Below, one piece after another: positions 1 to 13,600 of a stretch of 64,000 nt of DNA. The stretch is taken from NCBI RefSeq assembly GCF_032854445.1, contig NC_088295.1, positions 50,763,385 through 50,827,384 of the forward strand, written 5' to 3'. Both the position numbers and the translations under genes were made by a program. The notes under the pieces were generated by a model that worked only from the letters and a program-made list of their open reading frames with translations, had not been told where the DNA came from and did no database searches. Source of the stretch: Liolophura sinensis. Taxonomy: Eukaryota; Mollusca; Polyplacophora; Chitonida; Chitonidae. Every line of letters begins with the position of its first letter. Position 1 is the stretch's first letter.

Positions 1-540
1 CATATGACGACGAAGTCTTTGTTTAATAATGTCATAAATGAGGATGAAACACAGATTTAATAAATATTGTTGCACTAGAATTTGTTCTTTACAGTTAACA
101 CGTGTTAAACCTCAATTTGGATCATATTTATATTTTTAATATGTTCATAAATATTATTATAATTAAGGTTAAATGCATATGTTTCCATATAAACAAATTT
201 ACATTCAAAAAAATTTATTAGACAAGCATCACATCCTTTTTTACAACATTATCATCCAACAACGATCAATACCAAAAGTTGGTCCCAAATACCACCATAG
301 AAAAAATTTTCAAATATGCGTTTCTCCCGAAAAAAAAGAAGCCAAAAAATATTAAAGTTCATATTTGCAATTAAGTTTTGACGCCCTTTCATCTGATTTT
401 GGCATCATTTTTCTCCTTTAACTTTGCTCCTAGGACATTAAGGGCTATAAACTTTTTTATTTTCCTCTTAAAAATCAGTATGACCAGTTTCTTAAGCTGT
501 TTTTAAAGCCCCTATGCCCCTCACTTCAAATGTGATGGAG

Positions 541-762
541 CGTCCGCTCCGTGAGCGGTAGATCCAGGGTCAATCCTGGGTAGAGTCACACCTAAGACTT
601 TAAAAGAAGGAGTTATAACTTCCTCGCTTGGCGTTCAGTATGAAGTTGATAGTGCAACAACTGGTTGACGAGTATCAGTATAATGGTTCGGGCAGGGTGG
701 CTTACTTGCCTTCGGTTAGTCGTCTCAGTGAAGCAGCACTAGATAAAAGAGCGATGGAAATC
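541..762 (+). mobile_element. tRNA-derived SINE, family 2, truncated copy
   Basis: The copy starts inside a tRNA-like head, with a B-box-like 'gggtcaatcct' near 570. It follows the family body: 'cacctaagactttaaaag', 'cttcctcgcttggcgttcag', 'cagtataatggttcggg', then 'gtcgtctcagtgaagcagca'. It breaks off in a T run at 764-783 and lacks the 'cactcact' tail of the full copy at 22888-23251. The family assignment rests on near-identical blocks shared with the copies near 22.9 kb and 42.4 kb. Confidence 0.8.
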
Positions 763-958
763 CGTTTTTTTTTTTTTTTTTTTGGTTAGATGGCTTTGCT
801 GTCCATAATCTTTGAGTTCACTTGATATCTTCCACTCACCATTCTTTTTCTCTGTTGAAGGAGTCCAGCAAAATACAATCCAAGTTTTAATGTTTTGGTA
901 GCGGCAACTGACGATATGTTATAGGATTAGTATCCAGACTAGACATGGTCTAACTTGG

Positions 959-1118
959 GATTTATTTATTTATTTGCTTGGTGTTTTACGCCGTACTCAA
1001 GAATATTTCACTTGTACGACGGCGGCCAGCATTATGGTGAGAGGGAACCGGGCAGAGCCCGGGGGAAACCCACAACCATCCGCAGGTTGCTGCAAGACCT
1101 TCCCACGTACAACTTGGA
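959..1118 (-). mobile_element. tRNA-derived SINE, family 1 fragment
   Basis: The plus strand begins with 'tttatttatttatttg', then 'gtgttttacgccgtactcaa', 'gacggcggccagcattatgg' and 'aaacccacaaccatccgcag'. This is the reverse complement of the family 1 body and (AAAT)n tail. The tRNA-like head is missing, so the copy is 5'-truncated. Confidence 0.8.
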
Positions 1119-1227
1119 ATTTAGCCTAGCGGTACGACTAGTGAGTAGAGCGTAACTCGTGCCGTAACCGAATCCAGTCTACTCGTACCCAACTCCAGTC
1201 AAGTCGTACCCAACATTTAACTGACCA

Positions 1228-1365
1228 AATTTATTTATTTATTTGATTTGAGTTTCACGCCGTATTCAAGAATATTTCACTTATACGACAGAGTTCAGCA
1301 CTTTTGTTGGAGGAAACCACAAGCATCCGTAGGTTTCTGACAGACCTTGACATGTAAGACGGGAA
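1228..1365 (-). mobile_element. tRNA-derived SINE, family 1, degenerate fragment
   Basis: A second reverse-oriented copy runs from 'tttatttatttatttgattt' through 'cacgccgtattcaagaat' to a diverged 'catccgtaggtttctgacag'. The centre is shortened compared with the neighbouring copy. It lies within about 110 bases of the previous fragment, so the two could be parts of one rearranged insertion. Confidence 0.65.
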
Positions 1366-4300
1366 AGTAAGCCATCATGATAACTGACCAAAGTATTAGG
1401 CCTACCCGAGATCATAGACATATGCTATGTATACTTATATACCTCCCAGTTTCTTTCTTCACATTCTAATACTTCCACTTTATACTGTAATATGCGTTTT
1501 TGGAAATAGAAGAAAGCTAGGAAAACTCATAAAGTAAGTCACATAGTGTTACCACTGATACAACTGTTATCAAGGATTAATTAGGCAGACATCATGTGAA
1601 CAAGCATTCGGAGGATCCAGGTCTTAAGTCAGATGGATACTGTTCTTTTTATGAAAGTGTATTTAGTAAAAAATTATATAAAAATATTATGATAAAAATA
1701 AGCAATAATGTGAACGTCTACAACAAAACCAATAAGTTCCGGTGTGTCGTGAAATCAATGCCACGAGAGTAAGTGTGCAGGTGTTTTATTTTCGTATTTT
1801 TCTCAATAAATAGAAGTTTCGAATTTTGATGCATCAGGCCGGTGATTCCGAATCTCCTTTGATTGTTTTAAATCGTCAAAAAACTAATTTTAGGGTTTTG
1901 AAGTACTTAATTTCATTGGCGTGTAAATTGAAAACTATGAGATCTAGAAATGTATAATTTACACCAAATTGTAACCCACGGTATGCACTTTTGGTGGAAT
2001 CTGAACGTATTAAAGCTGCGATTTTTCTCGCTTGATGTGTGCAAATAACATCACCCTTTTTCAGAAAGAATTTAAACTCGTTCGTTTAACCTAGAATTAG
2101 AGGGCAACTAGACAATTACATACCCCTGAACTGCCCAGTTAAATGTCCATGATTTCCCTAAATGGATTGTGTATCTAAATACACCATCATTGCTTAGTTG
2201 CTGAAAGCCTGTTAAAAAAACATGCATGGTCATCTCGCAAACTTCTCGATACTTTAAGGATAAGCTGAAATGCATTCGTTCAGACTGCTTGGAAGTCGTG
2301 AAACTGCTTGCTGTTCTATGACGTAAGCTAAAAAAAAAGGCGCGCTTAATAAGGATGGCGTAAAGGCAAAAGATTAACCCGATGCACTGACGCCCTGGGT
2401 GCTGTATGTACTGGCACCAACTCCATTGTTGAGGGGGTAACATTCCGTTTTAGCAATCTGGGCAATTTTTGAAAAGGTGATAGTCAAAAGTCAGGGAACT
2501 TTTTCGAAGTATGAGAATTCTAAATGTCATCTGTGAGAACTTTTCTCACTTAGAAGCCCATATCAATAACCAGAACACAATGCGTGTAAAATATGTAATA
2601 TTTAATAACACCAATGTGTAAAATCATGCTAAACACATAACTGAGACGGAGACGTCTTCAATTTTCTCCAAACCTTCAACATCGAAACAAAATAGCTGCT
2701 TAAGAAAATTCATATATGAAACCACATAAAACATGTGTGATAAAGGATATTCTTTGAACAACTCCCAATGTGCGGTAATGACCTAAAGCTGTGGAATTCT
2801 AAAAAGCTAAAAGAAAAAAAAAAGAAAATACCAAACAGAGAAATATAAAAAGCTGTTTCTTCGCCAGAAACCTCAGTATTTAAATAAGTGCCAACAGTTT
2901 TGTTGATATATGACATATACCTATGTGCTTTCTGGCTAAACAAATCTCAATGTTTCAGTGAAACATCTGGGAAAGCTACATTTATGAAGCATAAAAAACA
3001 AGGGAATCAGCTACATTAACAACGAACATTAGTAATACACTGTCATAACTTACAAGTACATCTAGGTATAAATCAGCCGCCCTAATCAGCTGTGACTTGT
3101 CACAAAATATCTTGACATGCAGCCAGGCAGGTGTAATCCAGGTATGTTGGTTCGTGTGAAGCCTTAAGTTAGCAGATTTGTCATTGTTATTTGGCTAGGT
3201 GTGATGGTTTCTTCCAGGCTCTGCACAGTTTTTTCCATCCCTACACCTGATCACTTTCATAGTGAAATTTCAAAAAACAAATAAATACATGAAATACATG
3301 TATAGAGCGAAATCATAACAGATAGGGTAAATCATATGTCACCAAAACATTCAATAAAAGATATAATACTTCATTTGAAATACTGAACACCCCATTAAAT
3401 AAGTAAGTACATGTGATATAAATATATGTGCAATAAACACACCTGATCGGTTAAATCTCCAAAACATTAAATATAAGATGGAATCCAATAAAAAGACCAA
3501 AAAAAACTAACAAACAAAAAGAGATCTTGTATACAACTGCAGATCTGTAGGAGATGTGACATGGTGAGTAGTGTAGTAATGTTGCACAATGACTCAGGAA
3601 CCTCTCACCAGTGCTGTTGCTCACCCCGAGTTCAAGCCAAGCTCCGGCTGTATCCAAAACTTGAGCTCAATACATCAAAAGTTTCTTGAGATACATTTAA
3701 CATTTTACCTTATTAATGAATACATTGCAACTTGAATGAATAATTTATACATTTCAAATTATGTAATTAGCATAATAATGATATCCATATATTTCCAACT
3801 CTTAAAGTTAGAAAATGTTATCTCGAAAGTAAGGTAATATCAGTGAATATGTAGTATGTAATATGTAGTAAAAACACCTATCACTTACTTCAAGTTGCCA
3901 CTGTACTGTGTACAGGTGAAGTAAAAAAAAAAAAAACCAAAGTATGAAATGAATTTCAATTTTAAATTTAACCACATATCATGGCATAAAGATATCACAA
4001 TGTTTAATAAACCATTCACTTTGCAGAACACTTTCAAAAAATATAATTACAATGTAATAAAATATCATCTCGCTTTGTCAACAAGACTTGGTCCACATTG
4101 CAATACAATCCAAACACTATATACATGTATTCTACAGTAATATATAAGTAACGCATGAAAATACTTGCAAAAAATATTTTCAAATTTTGGTCCGATCATT
4201 TGCAGTACGTATACATGTAAGTTTATCACATGCGACATAAAATTCATTAATTTATATGTCCATGTATTAAGTTTTCATTCAAGTTTCCTGGGCAGTTGCT

Positions 4301-4533
4301 AGGTACATGTACAAATAGCTGTGCATTATTTCTGTGTAACAATTGCTCATGAGCTGTACTGATCCATGTTGGTGACATGACATACTGTACATTTTCTGAT
4401 CTAACCATTTGACGTAACCATGCTTTCAAGTCGTCGGACACTGCATTTTTCTGCATACAGGTAACCTTGGTGGAAATGTGTTCCTTTTTCACTATTTAGT
4501 GAAAATTTGGAGAAACTGCAGATATACACTGTT

Positions 4534-4660
4534 GATCAAATGTTAGCAAAGACTAGGGGTAAGATCAAATGTTAGCAAAGGCTAGGGTTTGATCAAATGT
4601 TAGCAAAGGCTAGGGGTTTGATCAAATGTTAGCAAAGGCTAGGAGTTCGATCAAATGACT
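4534..4660. repeat. 29-bp minisatellite spanning the stop codon of the minus-strand NLR gene
   Basis: Five starts of 'gatcaaatg' lie at 4534, 4563, 4591, 4620 and 4649 (spacing 29, 28, 29, 29). The unit continues 'ttagcaaaggctaggg' with small changes. The copy at 4620-4648 contains the stop codon (4629-4631, TAA on the minus strand), and the adjoining unit supplies the last codons (F-D-R-T-P-S-L-C). The repeat therefore straddles the coding/3' UTR boundary. Confidence 0.9.
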
Positions 4661-7600
4661 CAGAGATGCTGTCCCCCAAAGCGCTGTCATGTTGCGCTGA
4701 ATCAAGTCTCTTTCTACGGTTAGCTTCATTAAAGCTAGGCAATTCTACATCTCCATTGTCAATGCTGTGTTCCTCTTCCGTTTGATGCTTACCATCTTCT
4801 GTTACTGACAGCTCTTCATTTTCAACACTGAAACTGCTTTGCTTCTGGAACCGTGCTCGTTTTTGTGGCATACTGGAAGCATCAGCTTCAGTCAGGAGGT
4901 TCCCAAGAGGAGGTTTCTCCTGCTGAGTTGTACTCAATGTTGTTTGGGGCTCCCCCAATGGACCCTCTGTCCTCTCATCAAAACTGACTTGTTTCACCAA
5001 CACACTTCGTCTTGTTACAGACGGAGGTGGAGCCACTTCTACATCCTCAAATCCGCTGTCCTGTTTCTTTGGACGAGTTGCTGTTTTGGAAGGATCTTCT
5101 TCTTCTTCATCAGAACTTACCAGATAGTAATCCTCTGATAGTCTTTCCTGAGGACTTGTTTCATCACCCCAATCCAGTTTACCCTCATGAAAATCCTGCC
5201 AATAAAGTTCAATTCTCCATTAACTGACTATAAAACATAGATAAAGCATTAAACAGGTCACATCATTTATGACAGTCTTCTTAAAAACTGGTACAAGTAC
5301 TGGTGCCAGAACACCAATTAAAATGAGATATAACTGTTATTCCAATAGCTTCCTGTATGTAGGAAGGTCTGTCAGCAATCTGCAGATGGTTGTGGGTTTC
5401 CCCCAGGCTCTGCCCGGTTTCCTCTCACTATAATGCTGGCTGTCGTCGGATAAGTGGTATATTCTTGAGTGCAGCGTAAAACACCAATCAAATAAATAAA
5501 TAAATCCAATGACTTCCTCCTTCAAGAAAACATGATCCAAAATAATATTGAAAAGAATCTGGGTAGGAAATCGGTCCCACCACAACAATAATGGACACCA
5601 GAAGAAGCCACAGCCAATTACAGCTGTGATAGGCAGCTGTTGTAAGGGCATTCTTCATCTATGTTTTGCTCCTCATTTTTCTGTTGAATGTCTAGTGCGT
5701 GACTTAAAGATTGAAACAAATATTGAGGAGTGTCTTAGTTTTAGTGATGTATAGCCTACTCCAGTCACACTGAAATATCTTTGTCTTAAACACAGCAGAA
5801 TCCGGAAAATCACTGTACGTACCAGAAATGCAACTTTTGTTAAACACAATCCAATAAATAAATTTAACAAATGAAGATTTCAGCCTTTTAAGTGAGCTAC
5901 AGATCACACATAGAATAACAAGGTAATGATAGATGTTTAAACGTGCTCTCTGGTCATTCGAAAAAGACATAAGTACTGATGAAAACTCGAACCATCAACC
6001 GACTGAGGCGCGTACATGACTTATACTATGGTTCAAAGGTTTTCAATACTATAACGTCTATACAATGTATCATCTGCAAACCAGAATTAGTCTATACTTT
6101 GTCTCATTATTTCCTCAGCAGTTGGAAAGACAGGACACTGAAAAGTCCTCGGTCTATCTGGTAGCATGGATCAGACAAAAACATGTGCCACTAAAACACT
6201 GCTCAATATGTACAACTTTTTGGGCACTGTACTTATTTAATTTAATGTTTTTATGAAACATATTAACATTATAGAATATGTTTCAACTAGATACTACGCA
6301 TTTTTGGAGCACATCTGTGTAACCATATGGTACTTGACACAGCCAGATGTATGCTTGGCAGCTGAGCTGATGACACAGAGATGATCGCTTGAAATATTGA
6401 CATTCAGACAAATAAAATTAATTAAATTTAAATATCTTTACTGCATAGCAAGGTTCTGGTTTATGTTATGATTTTCCATACCAGTGTTGCATTTTCATAA
6501 AATTGTCTGCTGAGAAAAAATGCTACCGATCAATACTCAGATTTGTCAGTGAACATTTACTTTCCAGACCAGATAAAATGACTTGGTGACAATTATACAC
6601 TAATAAAAAGTTTGTGTAGTCTTTGATGCCACATGCAGCTATCTATGTGGCTGGAGTCAAATCATTCTTATGGTTCTCTACATGGTTTTTTTGTTTTTGG
6701 CACGTCTATCAGTGGACTCCACTGAAGACAATACGGCTAACGGACTCATGCCTACTTGTGACGAGATAATGCCATGGTGACAGAAATTACCACGGGTAAA
6801 TGGGCTTTGGGTTAAATTCCAAAGTTGACAAGTTACAAAAAGGCATTCATTTTTTAAAAAACTCAACACCTTTAACTTATACTCACTTTGAAAACCACAC
6901 TTCTTTTTTTTAATTTCACTGGAGTAGGAAGAAACTATAACCTTTAAAATTATAACACAAAGAAATGGATGACCATCAAATACATGCATGCATGCAGTGA
7001 AGTGGAATTCAATCCATCTAGGCACTGATAGTCAAAATAAACTACAAATTTACAGACAGCTTGCAGGTCACACAGCCACCAGACAGCATTTGGCGCCAAG
7101 TATGTAGTTGAGCAAAATATATTAGACTAATCCATTATAAAGGAGAAGTAGACTACAAATTTCTGATGAATACTGAATGTAGGCCAACATGATATGTGAA
7201 CTAAATTGTGCTTTTGTTGTCTCTGCAATCATTATAGGTTTCACATTAGTGCCTTCAACTGTGCATTACTTTATTTGGGTATATGTTAAGAGATTGAAAC
7301 TCAACTGCTGAAATTATCTTCACAGCAATTTTGTCAATGGTTTTGCCCAAAAATGTTTAACTGACAGGATATGCCCAAATGATTGTGAGACAATTAATTC
7401 GTTGGGAAATCTATAGCAAATTAGCTGTACATCCTTGAACACATTTTAACTCTTTTTTTTTTTTTTTGAGAATTTTTTTTCTGGGGAGCAGGATATAGCT
7501 CAGTGATGGAGTGTGCGACTTCCACCAGGTGGCAGAGTTGTTTACTAGAAACGCTCTTTGCCTGTAGCATGAAAATTACATTAGTTATGGTACCATATCA

Positions 7601-10600
7601 AACTATGCAACAACGTAAGGAGAATACTACCTTATTTGAATGAGGCTTTTAATGTAGCGATCAAGATATTGCCTAATCTGGGTATGTGATGGGGTTCAGG
7701 CTTACACGCATGTAGATGGAGGGTTACATGCTGTATTGCAGATGCAAGCTGATTGATCTTACCTTGATGTACAGGTATAAAATGGCTTAGTTCTGTTAGA
7801 AGACCACAAGAGCTTACCTTGCTGAATCCTTGAAGCGTATCGCCATGAAAACACTGTATACATGTGTGTGTGAAGTAATCATGAGTATGTAATAAAAGAT
7901 CAATCAAACTAACAAAAAATGAAACAAATCTCCCTGGAATATAAGACATAATTAAGTATATACTGTACCTGGTAAAACCGTTGAGTTTTCTCCCAATCTT
8001 TGTCCTCCAGAATCTCCAGAACTTTGAGATGGATTTGTCGTATCCTACGGTTTATCAGACGACAAAGCTTTCCATCGACAATTGCAAGGATCAGCAATCG
8101 GTAGTATCGAGCTGATTTCTCAAATGCTTGCCTGGCATCATCTGGTAATTTTGAAATGTGTAGTGTAATTTATTATGTGTGACAAATAAAAACTACAAGC
8201 TAGTATTTAACTTTAATATTTTCACCAATCAAAACTGTCCCTCATTTCTTACACAGTGAAAGGTCATAATACATCAACGACATGGGAAAATTAACGCATA
8301 AAAATTTTTCTCTCCATATTCTTTCAGTCTGTCCCAGCCCTCTTTGTGTTCAGCTTTTTAGCTTTAAACAAGGTAATTATTAAATAAAGTAAAGCAACCT
8401 TGAGACGAGACAAAACTCACCTGTCAGTGAGGAATCTTCTGATCTCTGAAGACGCCTCCCTTTTGCATACTGTATAAAACCCAGCATATGCAGTGTGTTC
8501 ACCAACAGCTCACGTGGCACGCGTGGCTTCTTCTTGAGAATGCGCCAGGCATGCTTGCCATGATTGGAGGCCTTTCTGTAATTTTCAAGGGCTTCTGTGT
8601 AACCCGCCAGTTGTCTCTCAACATCAGCGATATTTAGCAGCCACAAAACTGTTGTCTTATTATCTGGAGTACCTAGCTTCTTTGTTATGTCCAGTGCCTT
8701 CTGCATGTACTGCAGAGCATCCTCCAAGCTGCCTTCTGCTCTACCTTTCTCATTTCTTCTTCTGAATTCAGCAGCCATTTTCAATTTTGCATTGCCCATG
8801 TTGTAAAAGTAAAAGGGGACATCCATATGCCCGTCTTTGATCATATGGTTCTTCTTTAAATATTTACACAAGCAACTGTATGCCTGTTCAAATTCAAAAA
8901 ATGATTTTTCATAATCTTGCATCCTGTAGTGGATAGACCCTTTAGCATTATGTACTTTTGCCATTTCCACTTCAATTGTTTCTTTAAGGGATTTCAGACG
9001 ACTTTTTGATTCAACATGTTCAAGTTGTTTCAACGAGTCGCTGAAACACCCCAAGGCAAAGTCATGCCTTTTCTCTCGTTCATCTTGATTATGACATTGT
9101 TCTGTCTGATCCATGGTAATCAAACCCTTGGCATAAAAATATCGACCAAGCGCAAAGTTTTTCAAAGGAAAATCTTTGTTTGGCAGTTGATAAATCTGAC
9201 TGAATTTCTCATCAAGCTTCATCAAAATGTTAACTGCTTCATTATCCTTTAATTCTCTCAGCAAGATAACTCTCCGAACCTTAACATTAAATTCCTCCAC
9301 AGCATCTGCCTCAGTGTCTTTGTTTTCCAAAGAGAGATCCAGATCTCTGAGGAATATATTTTCTTCCTCTCTGTCAGAAGAGAATCTTAAAACTTTGCAC
9401 AATGTTTCTAATGCAGCACTTTTCTTTTCATTATTCTTTGGGAATTGATAACCATTCTCCTGAAGAACTTGGAAAAACTGATCAAAATAAGGTTTGAAGT
9501 CAATTATGTAAGCATAATCATTGCCTCTGTAATAATAATTTGACTCCAGTTTTAATGATCTAATTTTACCAGAAAAAAACTCGAAAAAGTGAAGTCTGGC
9601 TTTATCTTTGAGGTCAGTGTAGTTTCTATCCGGGTACTTTGCACAAACTTTTGCCAAACAATCTAGTACAAGTGGGTGGAATGAATATGTGATGTTTTTT
9701 TCAGCTTCACCACAAGGTATCTCATGTTTCTGAAGCAGGTTTTCTTTCGCTAACTTCGAAAGTCCAAAGCAAGGTTGTTCTTCCATGATAACAGATTTGG
9801 CCATCTCCTCATTGAACACAGTTTCAAAAAAGGACAACTCCATCAAACGTTTCTGTTGACCTTTTGACAATGAGTCAAAGACTGCCTCCAGACAAGGCCT
9901 GAAGTCTTCATCAGAATACGACTGCATGTTTTTCATCACAGTTTTAATAACCAGGGGGCAGCACTGACATTTCTGGACAAGAAAGTTGCTTTGTAAATCA
10001 TTCAGCCTCACCTGCAATGTATAGACATGGTAAATATCTTTATTTATAGATATGGCAAGAACAAATCACTGACTGCATTAAGAGCATACTGTGTATAAAC
10101 GTAATGCTATGATTGGTTAGTTTAAGTTATAATCCTCCTTTTGGAATGAGAGCTGGCAAACTGTAACATTATATATTTATACACTATCTCCTTGTACTAA
10201 AAATTGTATATTTTCACATGTACAAAAAATATTCAAGCATTGTACGATTTATTTATTTGATTGGAGTTTTGCGCCGTACTCAAGAATATTTCACCTATAT
10301 GACGGCAGGCATCATTATGGTGGAAGGAAACCAGGCAGAGAACAGTGGAAACCCATGACCATCTGCAGGTTGCTGATAGACCTTCCCATGTACAGCCTGA
10401 AAGGAAGCCAGCATGAGCTGGACTTGAACTCACAGCGACGGCATTGGTGGGAGTTTCATGGGTCATTGCACCGTTCTGGCATGGTAAACCCCTTGGCCAT
10501 GGAGGCCCCATCATTCTATGAGCTTGAAGGATGGCCACACACATACCGTGTTTACTACAATGTAATATTTTTAGCTACAGACAGAAAGATTCCTGGATAG

Positions 10601-13600
10601 AAAAGAAACTGTTCAAAAGCAAGACTGAAATGTGAATAAGTTGATAAGAACACACTTACATGTTGTGTTTCCTTCATGCTGTTCTTAAGTAGCTGTTTGG
10701 CCTCATCTCTTGGCAAAGCTTTTAGTTCTATTTGAAGCAAAGTTTCTGGATGTGGATTAGCTGGGAGGCTAAGTTCTCTTCTGTTGGTCATTACAAACTT
10801 AACCTTGGAAAAACACACAACCAAAGAATGCTTTGCATGCATGAATGTTTGCAATAATCACATGTAGGATTGTATGCAACTTTTTAAAAAAATTAAGACT
10901 TCACTTCTGTGACTAAGTGTTAATTTATCCAGGAATCTTGAGTCCAAATCAAGTGTCTAATGTTCAAGCCTATAATGCTTAGAAAATCATGCAGGAAAAA
11001 GGAAAAGGCTAAGCATTAGCCAGGGTGGAGATTGGGGTCGAGGGAGGTATACTTTGCTTGAGCAGGCATTTTGATTGTTATCTTCAGTATGTTGTTGTGT
11101 CATGAGACTATTTCCCAGATAAGCCTGTCCTGTTTACAGACCATTCCAAGCAAACAAACTTATCAATTATTTTAGGTTTAGTACTCATTGACATGCTAAG
11201 TGAGTTACTGCTACAGGACCCAGGTCCTTGACACATAAGGTGTTACTGTTGAGTTGGAGGTTTTGAAAGACATACTTCTTCCTTCATCAATCACCCTCCT
11301 TAAGTCCATGAATGTTTTAAGCAATGTTAAAACTGCTGAGTCAGCAACCTGCGGATGGTTGTGGGTTTCCCCCCAGGGTGTTAGGTGTGACCCAATCCAG
11401 AAGTGACCCTGGACCTACCGCCCCCGATGGCTCAGTTGGTAAAACGTCTGCATCGGGTGCAGTAGACCCAGGGTCGTACAAGTGAAATATTCTTGAATAC
11501 GGCATACAACACCAATGAAATAGATAAATAAATAAAACTGGTGAGAGCATCAACAGATCATCACACCACGGCGAATGTCAGGCTTTTGAGCAGTGAGGTT
11601 GCAAGCTCAAATCCAGCTTTGGCACAGTAAATCAGGATGTTTGTCAGATGTGACTGGCAAGACTGCAAGTTCTTGCCATATTGCCTATTCTATCTATAAT
11701 CTTCATATAAAGTGGCATACTCTTGCTGACATGGTAACAGTTCATAGTTCAGCCATATTAGGTCATTGTTAATTCCCTGAGGGCATGAAGTACCTACACA
11801 ACTACAACCCTTCAGCACGCATCAATGGTGAAGGTGGGAAAGGCCTTTTTCAGTAGTGGTTACCATTTACCCCATAAAAATCGGACAAAGCTGAAAACGC
11901 TTGGTCAGATGTGCTAGCTGTCAGACTAAAGCTGTCAAAATAAAGCTAAATGCTTTATTTATTTATTTATTTGATTGGTGTTTTACGCCGCACTCAAGAA
12001 TATTTCACTTATATGACGGCGGTCAGCATTATGGTGGGTGGAAACTGGGCAGAGCTGGAGAGGAAGCCAGCATCAGCTGGACTTGAACTCACAGCGACTG
12101 CATTGGTGAGATACTCCTGGGTCATTCCGCTACGCTTGCGCGCTAACCAACTGAGCCAAAGAGGCCCCCAAAGCTTTGTTTTAGAATCATACCAAAAGCC
12201 AAAGTTCTGGTGAATACCTTGTCAGTCTTGATGTTGAGAAATGTCTGTAAGGCTGTGAGAAACTCTTCTCCTGTGTGCTGCTCAATCTCATCCACGTTGT
12301 CAAGAAGAAGAACTGTATCTGCAACAAGAGGGTAATTTTAATGATTAAGATTAATTACCCCTTTTCCTTGTTCAAAAATCTTCACAGTCTTTCTTAAAAC
12401 ATGCCCAAATTCCCCTGGTCTATATGAACTAAAGAAACAAGCTACGGTAAATGAACTAGAGTTTCACACTTGTACTTGGAAAGTGTATCGCAGCATTCAT
12501 TGTGTTCAAATGGGAATTTGGGAAAAACTAATTTGTGGAGATTAAGTGTGACTACCCAGTACCTTCAGGCATGTGGTGTGTCATGTCAAATATCCTTTTT
12601 CAAACTGCAGGGCTGTCCGCACTCAAAGCTGTAGCAGAATTCAGCATACCGCGAATCCGCAAAAATAGGCCTTCCATCAGAGGAGATGAAGTTGTCAAAT
12701 TGCGATGAAAGTGACATCTACACATATGCATTTGCACAGCTGCAACTAAACATTTCTTGTTCATTCTAACGTAATTTCAAAGGCTGTCAACTTCCGGTCA
12801 TATTTTGTAAAGTTAAATACTTTATTACTTAATACTTCGAGTCCACTGAGATGAAATTTAAGTCATACAGATTGGTTTTTACTACATGTACATCCAAGCC
12901 ACTTACAATCACACGACTCGCAATTTCCAAGTGTTTACCCTTTGATAACATGGTTATTGCTGGTGAAAAGCAAAACAATCTCATCTGTTGATGGCAACAC
13001 ATAAATCACATTTATAAAAAACATTTTGTTTGTAAAGCCAGTGACGGTGTTGTGCAAACTCCTAATGTGATAACAACTCAAACATATCCTGTCTCCCAAT
13101 ATGCCGGGCTCGTACACAGTGCTACCGACAAGGGATAATAGTAAATCATGAGAGTTTACGGAAACCTCGTGTGGCACGCGTTTTGTTTAATGGGAGCTTC
13201 TCGATATAAAAACGCGGGGAAAGGAACTCTTCCACAATCGGAGGACCATTCCAACGGTGAGACTAAATGTGCGTGTAGACTGACATATTAAATAGGAATT
13301 TCATGTACGCAAGAAGCTGAGTACAGATATTCTCAGCAAAATTGTCTTTGTGCTGAAATACATTTGTGCACATACTCGATGAATAACTAGGGCTCTCAGC
13401 AGAACATGACTTCCACGTAGGTCCAACCTACCAATAATTGGTTTGCCTGAAGTGTACACTGTGCCTGCACAGTCCATGTTTGGCGAGGTCATTCTTTGAG
13501 ACAGTGCTTGGAATTTAAAGGTTTGTAGTAGACATCACCTGTCTTAATACTTTCTTCAATTTCATTCATTGGTACATTTAGAGATGTACATGTAGGCCTA

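Larger units (their letters stand above)
1..4533. other. Gene-poor 5' flank of the window
   Basis: No exon with coding character is visible on either strand. The short open frames here have no recognisable motifs and are not flanked by convincing splice sites. The stretch holds one 5'-truncated tRNA-SINE (541-762), two fragments of a second SINE family (959-1118 and 1228-1365), and AT-rich sequence with homopolymer runs. The lower end probably includes the 3' UTR of the minus-strand NLR-like gene, but I could not choose a poly(A) signal with confidence. Confidence 0.6.

Noticed and set aside
2108-2443. Minus-strand frame of 111 codons
   Set aside because: No homology that I recognise, no flanking splice sites and mixed low-complexity stretches. 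Probably chance.
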